Assembly (NCBI GenBank): GCA_038373885.1
Contig: JAWZYV010010214.1
Span: 558,001-622,000, forward strand
Length of the DNA: 64,000 bases
Reading direction: 5' to 3'
From: Cheiracanthium punctorium
Taxonomy: Eukaryota > Arthropoda > Arachnida > Araneae > Cheiracanthiidae
Shown here: in pieces, positions 1 to 12,039 of the stretch
How the letters are laid out: the number at the start of each line of letters is the position of its first letter
How positions within the stretch are numbered: position 1 is the stretch's first letter
Position numbers and translations under genes: made by a program
The notes under the pieces: model-generated
What the model was told of the DNA's origin: nothing
Database searches by the model: none
Seen by the model: the letters and a program-made list of their open reading frames with translations, nothing else

Positions 1-458
1 TTTTTTCCTTTTATCTCAAAACAATTGTAAACAAAGTTTCATGTAATTTTAACAACGGCAACCCGTGCCGACTTGCATCTGAACGCGTTAGTCAGTACAT
101 GTGTATACTTAAACAAGCGAACGCTGAAGACGCGTGTCTGTAGCGGAGCGCCCTCCACCTATAAATGGTAAAAATAAAACAAAACGGAAAAAGACAGGTT
201 TTGGAATGCTTCGATAGTGACAACGGGCTATTCGTGAAACGTATCAGTATTAGTTTACACAGGACAGCGTACGTCTACGTATCAATGTGCTTATTCTAAT
301 CTGTTTTGTTAATATATGCTTCTATAGTTTTTAATCAGCGAACAGAGCATGGCAGTGGAATTGCGTAGTTCTAAATAAAGGATATTTTTCTATTAAGGAA
401 CATAAAGCATAAAATAAAGGGTTCAAAACTTCCGTCGAATGGGCAAGTTCTCTCGATT
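1..458. other. Unassigned sequence left of the hAT-like pseudogene
   Basis: No reading frame or terminal repeat recognised. It directly abuts the transposase-like frame starting at 459 and may hold the 5' end of that element, but no inverted partner of its ends was found downstream. Confidence 0.3.
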
Positions 459-2685
459 TTGTTTTACAATATTCGAGAAGTGAATTTAACTGTTAATGAA
501 AGTGCAAATCTCGCTATTCGCGAATGTACTATTTTTTGGGAAAAGGTCCGCATACCTACAAAATCGTTGCCGAATTGTGTAAGGAAGCTTGTAAATATGA
601 ATGAAGTTTGGAGAGACATACAAATAAATTCAAAGAAATCACAAAGCGTATTCCAGCGGCGACAACAAGAATTTTTAAGTAATTTAGACAACTTGTTCGA
701 TATTGCACATGCTGATGCACTTAAATTAATGAAAATAGAGGAAGATAAGATGTTTTTGCAGCGCCAAAGAAAGCCGGGCCGGCCTGGTCATTTAGGAGGA
801 GTGGACAAAAAGATGAAAGAGCACGACTTCGAACTGTCAAAGAAGACAATCGGCGAATTATCTTCGACATCATTGCAAGACGATTCCTCCTCGAATTCTA
901 ATGAAAATATGGATTTAGAAGATTTCCCAACACCAGTCGAAAACTCAGAACCTGGGACAAGTAAATCTGTAATGAGGAAAGATTTCATTACTCCAAAGTT
1001 AGTTGCTGCATTAGACAGGTATCAGTTAAGTATACCAGATTCTGTGTTTATTCTTGAACTACTATTGATGCACTTGGACTTAACATTGACGAATAAGTAA
1101 GTCTTCAATTCAAAGGATCCCAACAGAAAAACGGAAGGAACGCGCAGAAAACATAAAAATTGATTTCCAAAACCTAGTACTGAATGTAGTGACCATTGGG
1201 ACGACAAACTCTTACCTGCTTTGAGTGCTTTAAAATTTAAAGAAGAACGCTTGCCCATAGTTATTTCATATAGACTCAAAGAACACACATTGCTGTGCCA
1301 AAACTGGAAAATTCAACAGGCAAAGAACAGGCGCAGGCTATTTGGTAGGCGGTCTTAGATTGGAATCTCGAAGAAAAAGTCCAAATTCTCTGTTGTGATA
1401 CTACAGCTTCGAATACAGGTCGTTTTAATGGCGCTTGCGCGCTTCTAGAGCAAAAATTTGTTAGGAAAATGCTTTTTTTTCGCTTGCAGTCATCATGTAT
1501 ACGAACTGAGGCAGTATTCGAAGTGAAAATTAAACAAGTGACAACAAGCACCGATATCCCTTTTCTATAAAAAGCTCAAAGAGAATTGGAAGAACATCGA
1601 TACCGCTGAAATGCAATGCTATAGAGATAGAGTGGACTCGTTCCTAACTGTATCTGAACTTGAAAATTTGCTTGTTTTACCCCGGTGAACTTAAAACTGG
1701 GCCAGAGAAGACTATCGGGACTTGATTGAACTTTCTATCATATTTTTAGCTGGAGATGCAGAAAAAACAAAAAAAGTCAGATCTCCGGGTGCCATGCACC
1801 AAGCTAGATGGATGGCCTGAGCGATTTACTCCCCAAAACTATCGTTATTTAGCTCTCAGATGGAATTAAACACAAAGGACAGGGAAGCATTCTTAGACGT
1901 CTGCTTGTTTATCGTGACAATGTACGTTAAACTATGGCTTCAATGCATTTTGGCTGTTAAAGCACCCTACAAAGGTTTGTTCTTTTTTAAATCTTTGGAA
2001 TCTTACGAAAATGTGGATGAAAATATCTCGAAAGCTGCTTTACTAAAATTTCTCCAGCATTTATAGTATTTGACTGATGAAATAGCAATATTAACACTTT
2101 TTGATGATGATGTGAACGAAGAAACAAAATTTAAAATGGTGGCAAATTTACATAGAGAAAATTTCTCGGCCCATGAGAAGAAATACATTCCATCGAAGGA
2201 CAAAATTCGTGTTCCATTGTATGATGAGTCTGATATATTGATTGTGTAGTTTTTATTTAGTTAGTTATATATATCACGCAATTGATACCTGTTATTTTAA
2301 TTTATTTTTCACAGAAAACAGCATCGATGATTTTATATCTGTCTGTATTCGAAGATATAAAATCGTTCTTCGTCATTATTTCCTAGACTCAAAATTGATG
2401 ACAGTTTTCTCAATGAGAGTCCCTCTTCATGGAATAATAATGCTACGTTTCTAGATGCTAAAAAAACAATAACAATGCTTAGAGCAGTGAACGATGCAGC
2501 TGAAAGAGCGGTAAAAATGATGCAGGACTTTTATGGTTTAATAACGGTTGAGGAGGAACAAAGACAATTTTTGCTACGTTGTGTACAAGAACACACGAAA
2601 ATCTATCCTAATTGTAAAAAACAAATGTTGAAACGAAAATATGTATCATGTTTCTTTTACTATAATATGCTTCTTTTGCTATAAT
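459..2685 (+). pseudogene. Broken hAT-like transposase gene
   Basis: The first open frame (459-1100, 213 residues) has a basic RKPGRPGHLGG stretch (residues about 104-114) and a Ser/Glu-rich linker. Coding traces of the same protein then continue in changing frames. Around 1390-1420 the plus strand encodes CCDTTASNTG. After the T-run at 1473-1480 a one-base frame change restores CSHHVYEL. Traces resume at 1860-2066 and in 2390-2630, where DDSFLNESPSSWNNN leads into AERAVKMMQDFYGLI. The D-x3-SN then C-x-HH-x3-L spacing resembles the RNase-H core of hAT-type transposases. It is also close to a large uncharacterised protein family seen in many arthropod and cnidarian genomes. The coding is dead: a stop after residue 213, an in-frame TAG at 1346-1348 and several frameshifts. 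No terminal repeats were found. The superfamily assignment is inferred; that this is a decayed transposon-type gene is much firmer. Confidence 0.72.
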
Positions 2686-2699
2686 ATAAATATTTGCTT

Positions 2700-3000
2700 T
2701 GACTAAAATGGTGTCTTACGTACCAAAGAAACATTCATTTCACAATATTTCCATAGTACTCTCCATACAAGATTTTACGTTCAACTTTGACGTAAAGTCG
2801 GCACGAGTTACCGTTATCGTATTGCAATAATACTTTGTATTTATGGTACTGAGATGAAATAGAAAAAAAACAGAGGGTATGCGTATTCGATTTCGAAAAA
2901 AAAAAATTTCCATTGCATCTTGGGACACCCTAATACACATATAAGTTCATATCCCCCCCCCCCGAAATATTTTCCTATCTATGCGCCGCTACCATGCTGA
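2700..3000. repeat. Fragments of TIR elements
   Basis: Contains GGGACACCCTAATA near 2920, which looks like the right end of an element of the CAGGGTGTCCC-terminus type, followed by a C-run then GAAATATTTTCC. The latter matches the 3' half of the C-run hAT MITE family complete at 7800-7963 and 33820-33977. No matching left ends were found. Confidence 0.35.
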
Positions 3001-3003
3001 TAG

Positions 3004-3158
3004 TTTGGTCACACCTCTTTGCACTCGGGGAGTCACATGATCAAGAGGATGTGACCATTATGGTGTGGAAATCTTATGGTATGGATCCATTACGTGTGGA
3101 CAAAGATGGTCACACCCCCTTAGTCACATGACTTTTCGAGTGCAAAGGCGTGACTAAA
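3004..3158. repeat. Inverted-repeat hairpin (~39-bp arms)
   Basis: The left arm (3004-3043) and the right arm (3120-3158) are imperfect inverted copies sharing CTTTGCACTCG and AGTCACATGA-type blocks. Inside are further GTGACCAT/ATGGTCAC inverted words, so most of the 155 bp can fold. The compact form suggests a small MITE or foldback unit. No clear target-site duplication was seen. Confidence 0.6.
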
Positions 3159-3159
3159 A

Positions 3160-4450
3160 AAGCGTAACCTGTACATCCCGTCAGCCACGATTCTTATTTA
3201 CTTATATGTCATAGGGTATTGTGCTGCAGCAACACATCAATCATGAAGCTCAAACCAATTGAAGAAGAAATTTGTGCAGCTCCATTACCTAGACAAGGGG
3301 TGATATCATGCCCTCATTTTTTTCACAGACCAGTTCAGACGCGAGGTACAACTGAAGCGCATTTTTTACTTTCTTATGTTCTCTCAGGTAAACTTAGAAA
3401 ACATGAATACAGGTTAGGTTTTAGTTTAAGTGGTAGGGGAAATAATAGCGTGTGAATATAAAGTTGAAATTGTTCTGAAGGATTTTAGAACTAATTTTTC
3501 GGATGGTAGGGGATCAGTCGTACGAGTTTTGGCGTTTACAAATACTTCCTTTTGATGTTGTATAAAACTTTCTTTTTAAGAAAAAAAAAAAGTAAATAAA
3601 AATAAAAATAGCAAAAGAAATAAAATATTTTCGGGTGTAGAGTTATTTTAAAAGTCTTCAATCTGTCTCAAAACAGTTAGTAGGCACAAGCACCCAATGG
3701 GCCACTTGAAATCATACAATGCACCAGTTTTGGCGCAGGCGCCACGAAAAAAATTACAAACAGGGATCAAGTTCTCCAAAATCCCCGGATAGAGATAAGA
3801 ATGCGGATCAAAATGGAGGGAGTAAAAGATTTTTTGCTTCCATCTCTACGTAACGGCTGCCGTGTTCTCAGATATTTGGCCTTTCATTTGCGATGAGTAG
3901 TCTAGACCCCATACACCTGCAAAGTATATGAAAAAGTGGGCAAAAAAGGTTTTAAAATATGTCTTTATAAATGTAAATTAAATTGTTCTAACACTCTAAC
4001 TAATAACGGTAATTAGTGTAAATTTTTTGTCTCAAAAATGCCACGAAAATCACATTGACACCACTTAGGTTAACATTTAAAACATTTCCGAAGTTATTTG
4101 ATTATAGGTTTTTGCGGCAACAAGAATGTTTTTGTTTATATCGAGTAGTTTGGTTTAAAGTGGAATCGGCTGTAGGAGGCAAATACTTTTTGGTTCCTTT
4201 ATTGGTATTATTTTTTAAAAATTTTTAATGAATGCTAGACTTAATAAAAACACAAATTTTATATATTTTGACTGGAACCATTAACTGTATATGTTTTGTG
4301 CGTTAGGAGGATCTCGCCAGTTTAGTTATTGTTATATAAAGTTTTACACGCTACTTTGATTATTTCAGGTTTATATACCAGTATGTATTTTTTTTTTCAA
4401 TACGTCAAATCCCTCACATATTTTTTTTTAAATGTCGCCCTTGAACTGAC
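3160..4450. other. No assignable feature
   Basis: A+T-rich sequence with a 78-codon open frame at 3219-3455 that I do not recognise and do not treat as a gene. A-runs occur near 3580 and T-runs near 4390-4430. No inverted termini were found. Confidence 0.3.
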
Positions 4451-4451
4451 A

Positions 4452-4990
4452 CAGGCATAATTTTGCATGCTTCTGTAAAAGAACTATAAGTCAGGCGTAT
4501 AGTAAGGGTTCAGAACCCCATAGCAATGGGAGGTGTAAACTTAGTCTCCATGTAGCTGTTAACAACCTCTTTGAAATAATAGTGAATTAAAGTACCACTT
4601 TGAAATTTAAGTATAGATTATATGAAGAGGGTGTTCATGGCAAATTCACATTTTTAAAATTTAGAATTGAATTATAGCTTTAACAGAATTATTACAGGTT
4701 TAGGACTTTGTGTAAGTAGTTGTTATGGCAACAAATATAGAAAACAAATGACAATGTTTCATGTTTATTAATAAATTTTTGCATCTTTATAAAAACAGAG
4801 AACTACCTAAGTGGAGAACGTAAATTTCGCATCTGCATTCTTCATATATTAATTACAGGATTGATTATTAAATAATATTCGCAAACAGGGAAGCGAAATC
4901 GGCGTTTCTGATCCTACACTGCTTTGTGATTTTTTATGATGTATCCTACCTCCGTTTAAAAGTTTGTTGGAACTCTTTTGAAATGCCCTG
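4452..4990. mobile_element. TIR element, CAGGGTG-type family, copy A
   Basis: The right end reads ...GAAATGCCCTG followed by TA. Its reverse complement aligns with the left end of the copy at 22166: CAGGG, then TTTCAAAA, then ACAAACTTT. Subterminal blocks at 4508-4570 (ATAGCAATG, then CCATGTAGCTGTTAA) are matched in inverted orientation near 4880-4935. The left terminus is decayed and placed only approximately near 4452. It is non-coding, with presumed TA target duplication as in Tc1/mariner. Confidence 0.5.
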
Positions 4991-4994
4991 TATA

Positions 4995-7790
4995 ATAAAA
5001 CTTTAGAAGCAAAGTACATTACTAGCAGAAATATTTAAATCCAAATACATTTTACGGCAGCTAGAGCAAGACAGACAGAGAAATAAATTGAAACGGTAGT
5101 AGCACTTTTCAGTCATGCACTCTAAGTAAACATGCATTTACATGAAAATTTTACAAAAGTTCACCATTTATATCTGAATGCATAACAATCTTTGTGCTCC
5201 AAGGGTACTGCTGAAAACTTCATAAAATTATTGACCCTAGCTCAGAACGGACTCACCTTGAAAGTAAAAAAAAATATTTTTTAAAAAATTACTGTTTGTG
5301 AGAAGTGGTTAGTTATATTCAAAGGTTGGCAACTATCAGATTCTGTTTGGAATGAAATTTCTTCTGGAATTTACAGGTAGGGACAGATGCGAAATACTTT
5401 TTATTCTTGGCGAGGATTTGCGAGGCTTATGCGAGAATTTTTCGAGCCGAGATAGCGAGATTTTCGTCTCGCGTCCATCCATTTATAGAAAGAGAATTTA
5501 GTAATATCAGTGATTAATGCCGCCATCCCATCTGCCAGCCATTTATCGTACTTTCATCTTTTTTATTTTTTTAACAGTATGCGTTAATATTTGAAAAGTA
5601 TAAGTGCAACTCATTTTTTTAAATACAATGAAATCAGTCTTAAAATAATGCTTTTTAAGTGGATTTTTTTTTCTTTTTCCTTGTTTTCCCTTATTAGTAT
5701 TCATTTCTTTTCGACACTTGGCACTAGCGGGAAAAAGCATTTGGAATCATTGTGATTCCTTATAACACAATATTCTGTATTTTAATTTCAGAAAAATTAA
5801 ATAAAATAATTATGATTTAAAAAAAAGACTTCAAGTTATTTCACCATAAAGAAAAATTATTCTCACTATAAAACTGTAGGGTTTGGCAATTTCTCGCCAA
5901 ATGCAGAAGATATTGGCAAGCTGGATTTAGTTTTGAGAACTTATTTTTCGCGTCAAACTTGGCAATAAGTCGACAAAAGCACTTAGGCGACGGAATGTCA
6001 ACTATCACCATTTACTGGCAATGGTTTAAAAACATGCTATTTCCAATTTTCTTAATTAAAATATCATCAGAACATGACCAAATTAATATGGACCACACAC
6101 AAAGTACCCCCTTTCGAATAAAAAGGAGTTATCGAAATCGGACCACGTGTTAAAAAATTATTGCTGAATATTCACAAAATAAGAAAAGGGGGAGAAATAG
6201 AAAAATCTCCATGAATTGATAACCTTTTCCTCTTTGAAATCGATTAATAAGTTACTTTTTGGCTTTCTTAGATTTTCGAAACAAAAAGTTGGGTAAGTAT
6301 TTATATCAGTATATTTAATTCACCTTAATCTTTGTTTTCATTGGACAGAACAGTTTTATTTACTTAACCTAACTATTGTAATACAAATGCCATATGAATT
6401 CTGAGATTAAATATCTTTGCTCGAACTTTTTGAGCATTTTGTGGAAGCGCGACATTCAGGAAACACTAAAGCCTTTTCCACTCAAGAACAGTTAATCTTT
6501 TCCGATAGCGAAAAAGTACTACGTCCGTTCTTGACGCTTAAGGAATTAAGCTTTCATAATAGTTTCACGTCATTGGATAAGGCTTCGCTTTTTCTGATCA
6601 GATATTCTTTTCCTGTCTTGAGTCCTGTAACTATATTTTTATTGTTAATTTCAGTAAGTTTCTTGGATATGGGAGATTTGAAATTTTACTAGCCTTGCTT
6701 ATACTCGCCATCGCAAGTTGAACTCACACAAGTCACACCTTTGATCATGAGACTAATCTACCTCAATTAAACGAATTTTTCAATCTACAGGCATTTCGTG
6801 TAAGTATGAATGAGAGACATGGATCGAGAAACACGACTTTCATTTCTTCTCTTTTCTGTATTCGAGAGATCGTCAACTTAATTATTTATTAAAAATTTTC
6901 AGTTAAAACAGAATTCCTGGATGTACAACTGAAATAAGTCTAAAAAGAATTTACGTGCTCTTTATTTACATTTGATGTGAAAACTTTCCGATAATTTATT
7001 TACGCATGCTAACATGTAGAATACAGTAAAAGGCTTAGCATATGTATATTTTTAGTAATTATTTAACATTTTTATAGGGCGACAATCACATTTACTGCTA
7101 GTTATGGGTAATTATTTAAATACAATTTTAACTTTTATTTTTCTGGTGGTTTGTTTGCTATTAATTTAATTCAAGAAAATAAACCTTTTTAAAATTCTTG
7201 TCAGAAATATAAAAAAAGTATCTTACCCACATCTACTGTTTTCTAAATGTTCCTCCAGATGCAGGTGATAGTCGCAATTTGGCTTTAAAATATTTTTATG
7301 TCTGCAACAGATTCCCTTATACCGAAACCAGCAAACGCGTAAATCTCAAAACAGCAACAAATTCAAACACACAACTCAGGAAATATGCCAAAACTGAATG
7401 GCAACAAAGAACGAAAGGCACCGATAGATAGATAAAAAAAAGTTGCTACGTTCTTTCCAATTTCGATCTAAGGCGAATAAGCCGGCGTGCTGATAATAAA
7501 TGTGTATGATAATAAGGCTAACCACTTGTCTGGGAATTTCAGCAGTGAGTGGGAGATAGATCTCGGATTTCTTCATTTGAGGAAAATATTTAATCTTTAG
7601 TTATCTTATGGCAACAACGTGTTTTGTTTGGAGAGGATGGGGGGTTGTCAATTTTTTAAAGAAAGCTCTAACTGTGTTCTATGTCTTAGCATGCATAAAT
7701 AAATGATCGGAATATTTTTACATCAAATATAAATAAAGAGCGTGTAAATTCTTTACAGACATAGATTACATTCTACATTTCAGCAGTATG
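4995..7790. other. A+T-rich block, largely unassigned
   Basis: No convincing coding. At 5865-6010 the sequence TTGGCAATTTCTCGCCAAAT and following bases resemble the left part of the palindrome-rich element at 43440-43570, so this may be an old, diverged fragment of it. Frames at 5959-6153 and 6417-6692 are short, lack recognisable motifs and are not called as genes. Confidence 0.35.
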
Positions 7791-7799
7791 GGCAGTATT

Positions 7800-7963
7800 C
7801 AAGGACGTATTTAAGGGGGTGAGGGTCCAGGAGGTCCGGATCCCCCCATCCCCCGAAATTTTGATTTTTATTACTAAAATGATAATGATGGTCTTTTTGT
7901 GAAAAATTCTGCCTTTTTTAATGTTTGGATCCTTTCCAAAACTTTTTTCTGGATACGTTCCTG
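7800..7963. mobile_element. hAT-type MITE, C-run/GAAATTTT family
   Basis: A 164-bp non-coding element starting CAAGGACGTA and ending TACGTTCCTG, with a G-run, C-run and GAAATTTT core. It is flanked by a perfect 8-bp direct repeat GCAGTATT (7792-7799 and 7964-7971), the duplication length expected of hAT transposition. Relatives lie at 29114, 33820 and 49958. Confidence 0.85.
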
Positions 7964-7990
7964 GCAGTATTAACCGAAAATTTTTTAATA

Positions 7991-8175
7991 CCGTGTTTAC
8001 ACGCGTAATAGTCGCACTTTTTTCGGCCAATTTTTCATGGTTGAAAGTCTAGGTGCGACTATTATGCGGGGAAAATCTACTGCATAATTTTATAACTCTT
8101 AAGCTATTATTTTTTATGCTTCAAAACGGAGGTGCGACTATTATGCGAGGGCGACTATTACGCGAGTGAACACGG
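7991..8175. mobile_element. TA-flanked MITE with CCGTGTT termini
   Basis: A 185-bp element. The left end CCGTGTTTACACGCGTAATA and the right end TATTACGCGAGTGAACACGG are inverted copies, each flanked by TA (7989-7990 and 8176-8177). The word GCGACTATTA recurs in both orientations inside. There is no coding capacity. TA duplication suggests mobilisation by a Tc1/mariner/pogo-type transposase. Confidence 0.82.
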
Positions 8176-8307
8176 TAGTATTCGTTTTTACTAAAACTTT
8201 CAAGGGGTATTTCTACATATATACTACTTCAATTTCTGCAGAGTGTGAAAGGGGCGATCCAGGGCAGGGACGAGGGGATTTCAGTTCCACGAAAAGTCTT
8301 TGCTTAA

Positions 8308-8465
8308 GGCTAACATTTTACTTCATTGTACACTTTGTTTACGCGAAATGAGCTTTTTTTTCACAAATTAGCCTCTGAAAAAATTACGTTGCCTTAGTGT
8401 TACATTTTGCTTTATTGTACACTTTCATTAGCTCAAAAGAACCTTTAAAAAAAAATAGCCCCTTC
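8308..8465. repeat. Diverged ~85-bp tandem duplication
   Basis: Two consecutive segments share a block of the form ACATTTTRCTTYATTGTACA, followed by related gcTTTTTTTTCACA/ACCTTTAAAAAAA and AATAGCC-type stretches. They are similar but clearly diverged, with no coding meaning seen. Confidence 0.4.
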
Positions 8466-8560
8466 AAAAGTATTTCGGTAGCAACCACTGGCACGACATG
8501 ATAGACTGATCAGATATTTGAATACTTGAAGAGGTCAGTATAGTTTGCCTTAATAGTACA

Positions 8561-9236
8561 CAGGATTTTTCAGAATTGGAGGAACAAAGTTTCGGAGGGG
8601 TAGGTTACATCAAGACGGTCGAGAATCACACAGAGATATGGGTTCGGAAACGTTGTCTTCATGTACCTGTTAATAATCACTTTAGAAGAAGATTTCAAGT
8701 AATAGTAAACATTCAGACCCCGGTTTTTCAAAAACTAATGCATCGTTCAGATATCACTTGATAAAATTTCTTTAATCCGAATTTATTTTATTTTATTACA
8801 TTGATGAAACTGTCGGTGGAGAGCCCATTGTTTAAGAAATTCCGTTAACCCTTTAACGTGCAGTGTTCCCGCTCTGGGAACACCAAACTCTGACGTTTTG
8901 ATTGTTGCCAATCACGAAGAATAGATTTGATTTCTATAAAAATAGTGTCGGTTAACATAACTCCACGAGAATCCTTTACTTTTTGGCACGTCATTTCCCG
9001 TAAAAAAAATGGTCACGATTATTTTTAACAGCACTGACATCTGCTCAAAAATGGAAGAACGCGAGAACAGCTGGATGGATTGCACAATGCTGACAAAATC
9101 GCAGCCGTTGCCATCGCTCGACTTAACTACCAGCAAGATGGCGTACGATCGAAACGTTCATCGCGTGCCACAGATTTAGAGACCCTTTTTTGACGCAGCT
9201 GGCTGTAAGGGTTGTGCCTCAAAGGAAAACACCCTG
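8561..9236. mobile_element. TIR element, CAGGGTG-type family, copy B (composite)
   Basis: The left end CAGGATTTTTCAGAATTGG and the right end GGAAAACACCCTG (followed by TA) are inverted copies of the family terminus. The left half contains GTTGTCTTCATGTACCTG, also found in copies C and D. The right half (8908-9236) is shared with 22545-22810, including AGCAAGATGGCG. TTAACCCTTTAACG at 8845 looks like a piggyBac-type end, so the unit is probably mosaic. It is non-coding. Confidence 0.6.
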
Positions 9237-9239
9237 TAG

Positions 9240-9770
9240 ACAGTAAAATTTGTCTTAATATTAGATAGAACTATTATTACTAGAGAGCCAGAGTATATCA
9301 TGACCAGAAAAAACGAGCCGCGCCATCACTGCTGAAATGCAATCGAAATTTCGAAAGTTCTCTATTATTCAAATTTGGAAACACGGAAAAATCCTATGAT
9401 ACACGGCATATTAAGAGTAGCACAGTTTTCCGTAGTAAGCTGAAGTACTGGAATTTTAATGTCATTAACAGATCTTCTAAAGTAGGGTATTGACTGACTG
9501 AAAAAGTACGATTCTAGGAGTTCCTAACTGTAAAAGTCTTACCTCCAGTTTGATCTAGGTGTCATTGTGCGAGACCTAGGTGAGGTGTTCGAGGGAGGAT
9601 GTGGGGGAGCCCACATCAGTGAGGGTGAGAACAAAAGTTGCTCTTGGATGATTTTGGGAATTTTTTCAGTCAAGTCAAAAATGGCCGTGACTTGGAGGGG
9701 GGGGGGGGTCCAACAACTCGATGGTCTACCCAGCTTCCCCTCACCGTCTAGCGGAGATCTTCGGCTGGGT
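9240..9770. other. Unassigned, ends in G-run and GC-rich stretch
   Basis: No repeat boundary recognised. The interval 9567-9776 has a 69-codon open frame through a G-run (about 9699-9707) that looks incidental. Its right part lies just beyond the stop codon of the minus-strand jockey tail, so it may be that element's 3' untranslated region. Confidence 0.3.
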
Positions 9771-9772
9771 TG

Positions 9773-10019
9773 CTAGACTAAGTGTTGGGCCTCCGCGAGG
9801 AGAGAGAGGGCGGCCTTCGGCCGCTTTCTGTAGTGGGGATCACTATGATCATAATCTGGTAGCTCTGCGATTATTTCATTGGGGATAGAGCCCAGTTTGT
9901 TGTGAAACCTCTTTGCAAGCTTGTGGAGCTGTTTGGTCAGTGTGTTGATGTGCAGATCTTTTTTAATTATGCGGTTTAGCAGGAAGGTCGGGCCATGCCG
10001 TATGATGCGGAGTAAAGTA
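9773..10019 (-). pseudogene. C-terminal tail of a jockey-type LINE ORF2
   Basis: The minus strand encodes about 80 residues from 10019 to a TAG stop at 9773-9775. It contains RIIRHGPTFLLNRIIKKDL, then LTKQLHKLAKRFHNKLGSI, then PNEIIAELPDYDH. The pattern 'aP-f-NrvIhrDL...l...kRfh.kL..hpN' is the hallmark C-terminus of jockey-clade reverse-transcriptase polyproteins. Everything upstream (endonuclease, RT palm) is missing, so this is a 5'-truncated insertion whose edge abuts the repeat starting near 10020. The words PNE-IAELPDYD also occur in the plus-strand fragment ending at 12549, so both probably come from one LINE family. The frame is open over the retained part. Confidence 0.75.
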
Positions 10020-10365
10020 GGGTATTACTATCCCAGTTTCATTTACGCAAACTAAAAATATTTAAATTTTGTGGTGAATTTACTCGTATGAAACATATTT
10101 ATGATATAAGATAGAAAATTTAATCTTACGGCAAATGGAAATTTTTAACTACCACTGATTATATGATTAGGTATAGAATTAGATCATAATAAATAATATT
10201 TTATCAGAAAGGTCTTTTAATTTTATCTTAAGATATTCTCCAAAATTTGTATCATTCACCAGAAATTTCAAATAGTTTTATTATGTCAAACTAAAAATGT
10301 GCAATGGTGTTCCAGACGTGATAATAATGTTGAAACATCAGTTGCCAGGCTTTACTAAGCTTCAG
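10020..10365. mobile_element. ACACCTCC-family hAT MITE, copy lacking its left end
   Basis: The body words (AAATATTTAAATTTTGTGGTG, then TTTTTAACTACCACTGATTA, then TTCACCAGAAATTTCAAA) match the interiors of the copies at 18207, 35221 and 41018. The right subterminal TCAGTTGCCAGGC is kept. The left TIR is absent where it meets the jockey fragment. Confidence 0.6.
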
Positions 10366-10369
10366 CCAC

Positions 10370-11285
10370 GGCTACATCTCTGTATGTAGCGAAAACAGTT
10401 GTGGGTGCTGCTGAATTCCTATTGCATTCTCGTTCTAGTATTGCATTCAACATACCTTCTAAGTATCAGCCACACTAGAGCTACTTCTTGAATCTACTCA
10501 TCTTATTTAAAAAGGCAGTTCTCAAATGTGCGTTTCATATTCCACCCGACAAAGCAGTCAGGTTTCTAATTAATTTGACGCTGTAACGGTTGGCAGGCCG
10601 TAACAAAAATCTGTTTTATTTTATAACAAAATTTCTTTTAAATTTTCTGGTTGTTAAAGTATAATGCATAAATTGACTGATATGTTATTTGTGTCAACCC
10701 TCTATAAACTGACGGTATTAGAACTACTGAAAAAATGCTCTTTAAATAAATAAATAAATAAATATTGTAATCATTCATTCGAAAAATCACTACCAAATAC
10801 TTTATTTAATGAACTTGCCTCGTGACTGTATATTCTTTTAAAGTACTGTTTTGAATGGAAGTCTTCCTGCACACTTTATAATCATATCCAGAAAAAAAAA
10901 TATGAGCGTTAGTGAATTTTCAGGGATTGGTGTTAGGTTAAAAGGATTGCATTTCAAAAAGTATTTCATTCAAAGTATTACTTGACTTCTTAAGTTTTGT
11001 TTACGCTATATTCTTTTGAAAAAGACTCGTTAATGAAAGCTTATGAGACAGTCAGGTGTATAGTTATCGATTTTCAATTATTTTCGAAATTTTCTTTTAT
11101 ATTAAATTAATCAGCACCAATCATTCACTGTCTAACTAGAACAAGAGAAAAGAAACAGTTTCTTGTTGAAATTTTAGGCCATTCTTAATTTCGTAGGTAT
11201 GGGTTAACTTAATCCACTTTCGGCATTCCAATTATAGAAATTTCTTTGATTTTTAAAAATATCCGTTTTATGTATCTAGCGTTAG
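10370..11285. other. Unassigned, with an (AAAT)n tract
   Basis: No genes or termini recognised. A short AAATAAATAAAT microsatellite lies at 10743-10763. Confidence 0.35.
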
Positions 11286-11289
11286 AAAA

Positions 11290-11825
11290 GATATTACGAG
11301 GTATGCCGTATATCCTTATACGCGGATATACGAAGGAAGAAAAGGACCCTTATCTGTATTCGTATACGTATCAACACCTTCTAGATACAGAAAGCCTTAC
11401 AACCGAGAAATTCTAAAAATTGTCAAGTATCTCCCTTAGTTAGTCACATTTATGTACCTAAATGACAATTTTTTTTCGTACTACCTATTCACACCAAATC
11501 ACTTTTTAAAACCTACTTGTTTTGGTAGAAGTGATTCGATAATTTATGCTCGTAAAATCTTGTTAAAATTTTGCAAACGTGATTCAAACAACTAAATTTT
11601 TTTTAAAAACTCATCATTAATTCTAGATCTGAAAAGCCGCATTGTGGCAAAAGAGTTTGCACAACGCGTATAAAACTGCCCCATCACGAAAATGTAATCT
11701 TCAAAGAAATTCCCAGACGAAAAGGTCCGTATCAGCTTACACGACAGCAAATGATGCGCTTTTATGTCCGTAACCGCCGATATAAAAGTAAATGATTCGT
11801 ATTCATATCCGTATCCGCGCATCCA
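11290..11825. repeat. Possible decayed element with GGATA/CGTATCC-rich ends
   Basis: The left edge (11310-11375) is rich in TATACGCGGATATACG and GTATTCGTATACGTATC. The right edge (11790-11822) has CGTATTCATATCCGTATCCG. The two edges are loosely inverted but diverged, and no target duplication was found. Confidence 0.3.
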
Positions 11826-12039
11826 GCTTTTTAATTATCCGGTTCACAAGATCAACATTTAAACGTTTTTATAAATGGTATTTTATAATTATAAAATATA
11901 TTGAATACATAACGTTATAATAATAATTTTAAAATAAAAGGAAATTCTTTTTTTTAATTAAAAAGAGTTCTCTAATGAGATGTACAACTACTAGAAAATC
12001 CACAAACATTTTTTTATTAAATTATTCAGACGTGCAAAC

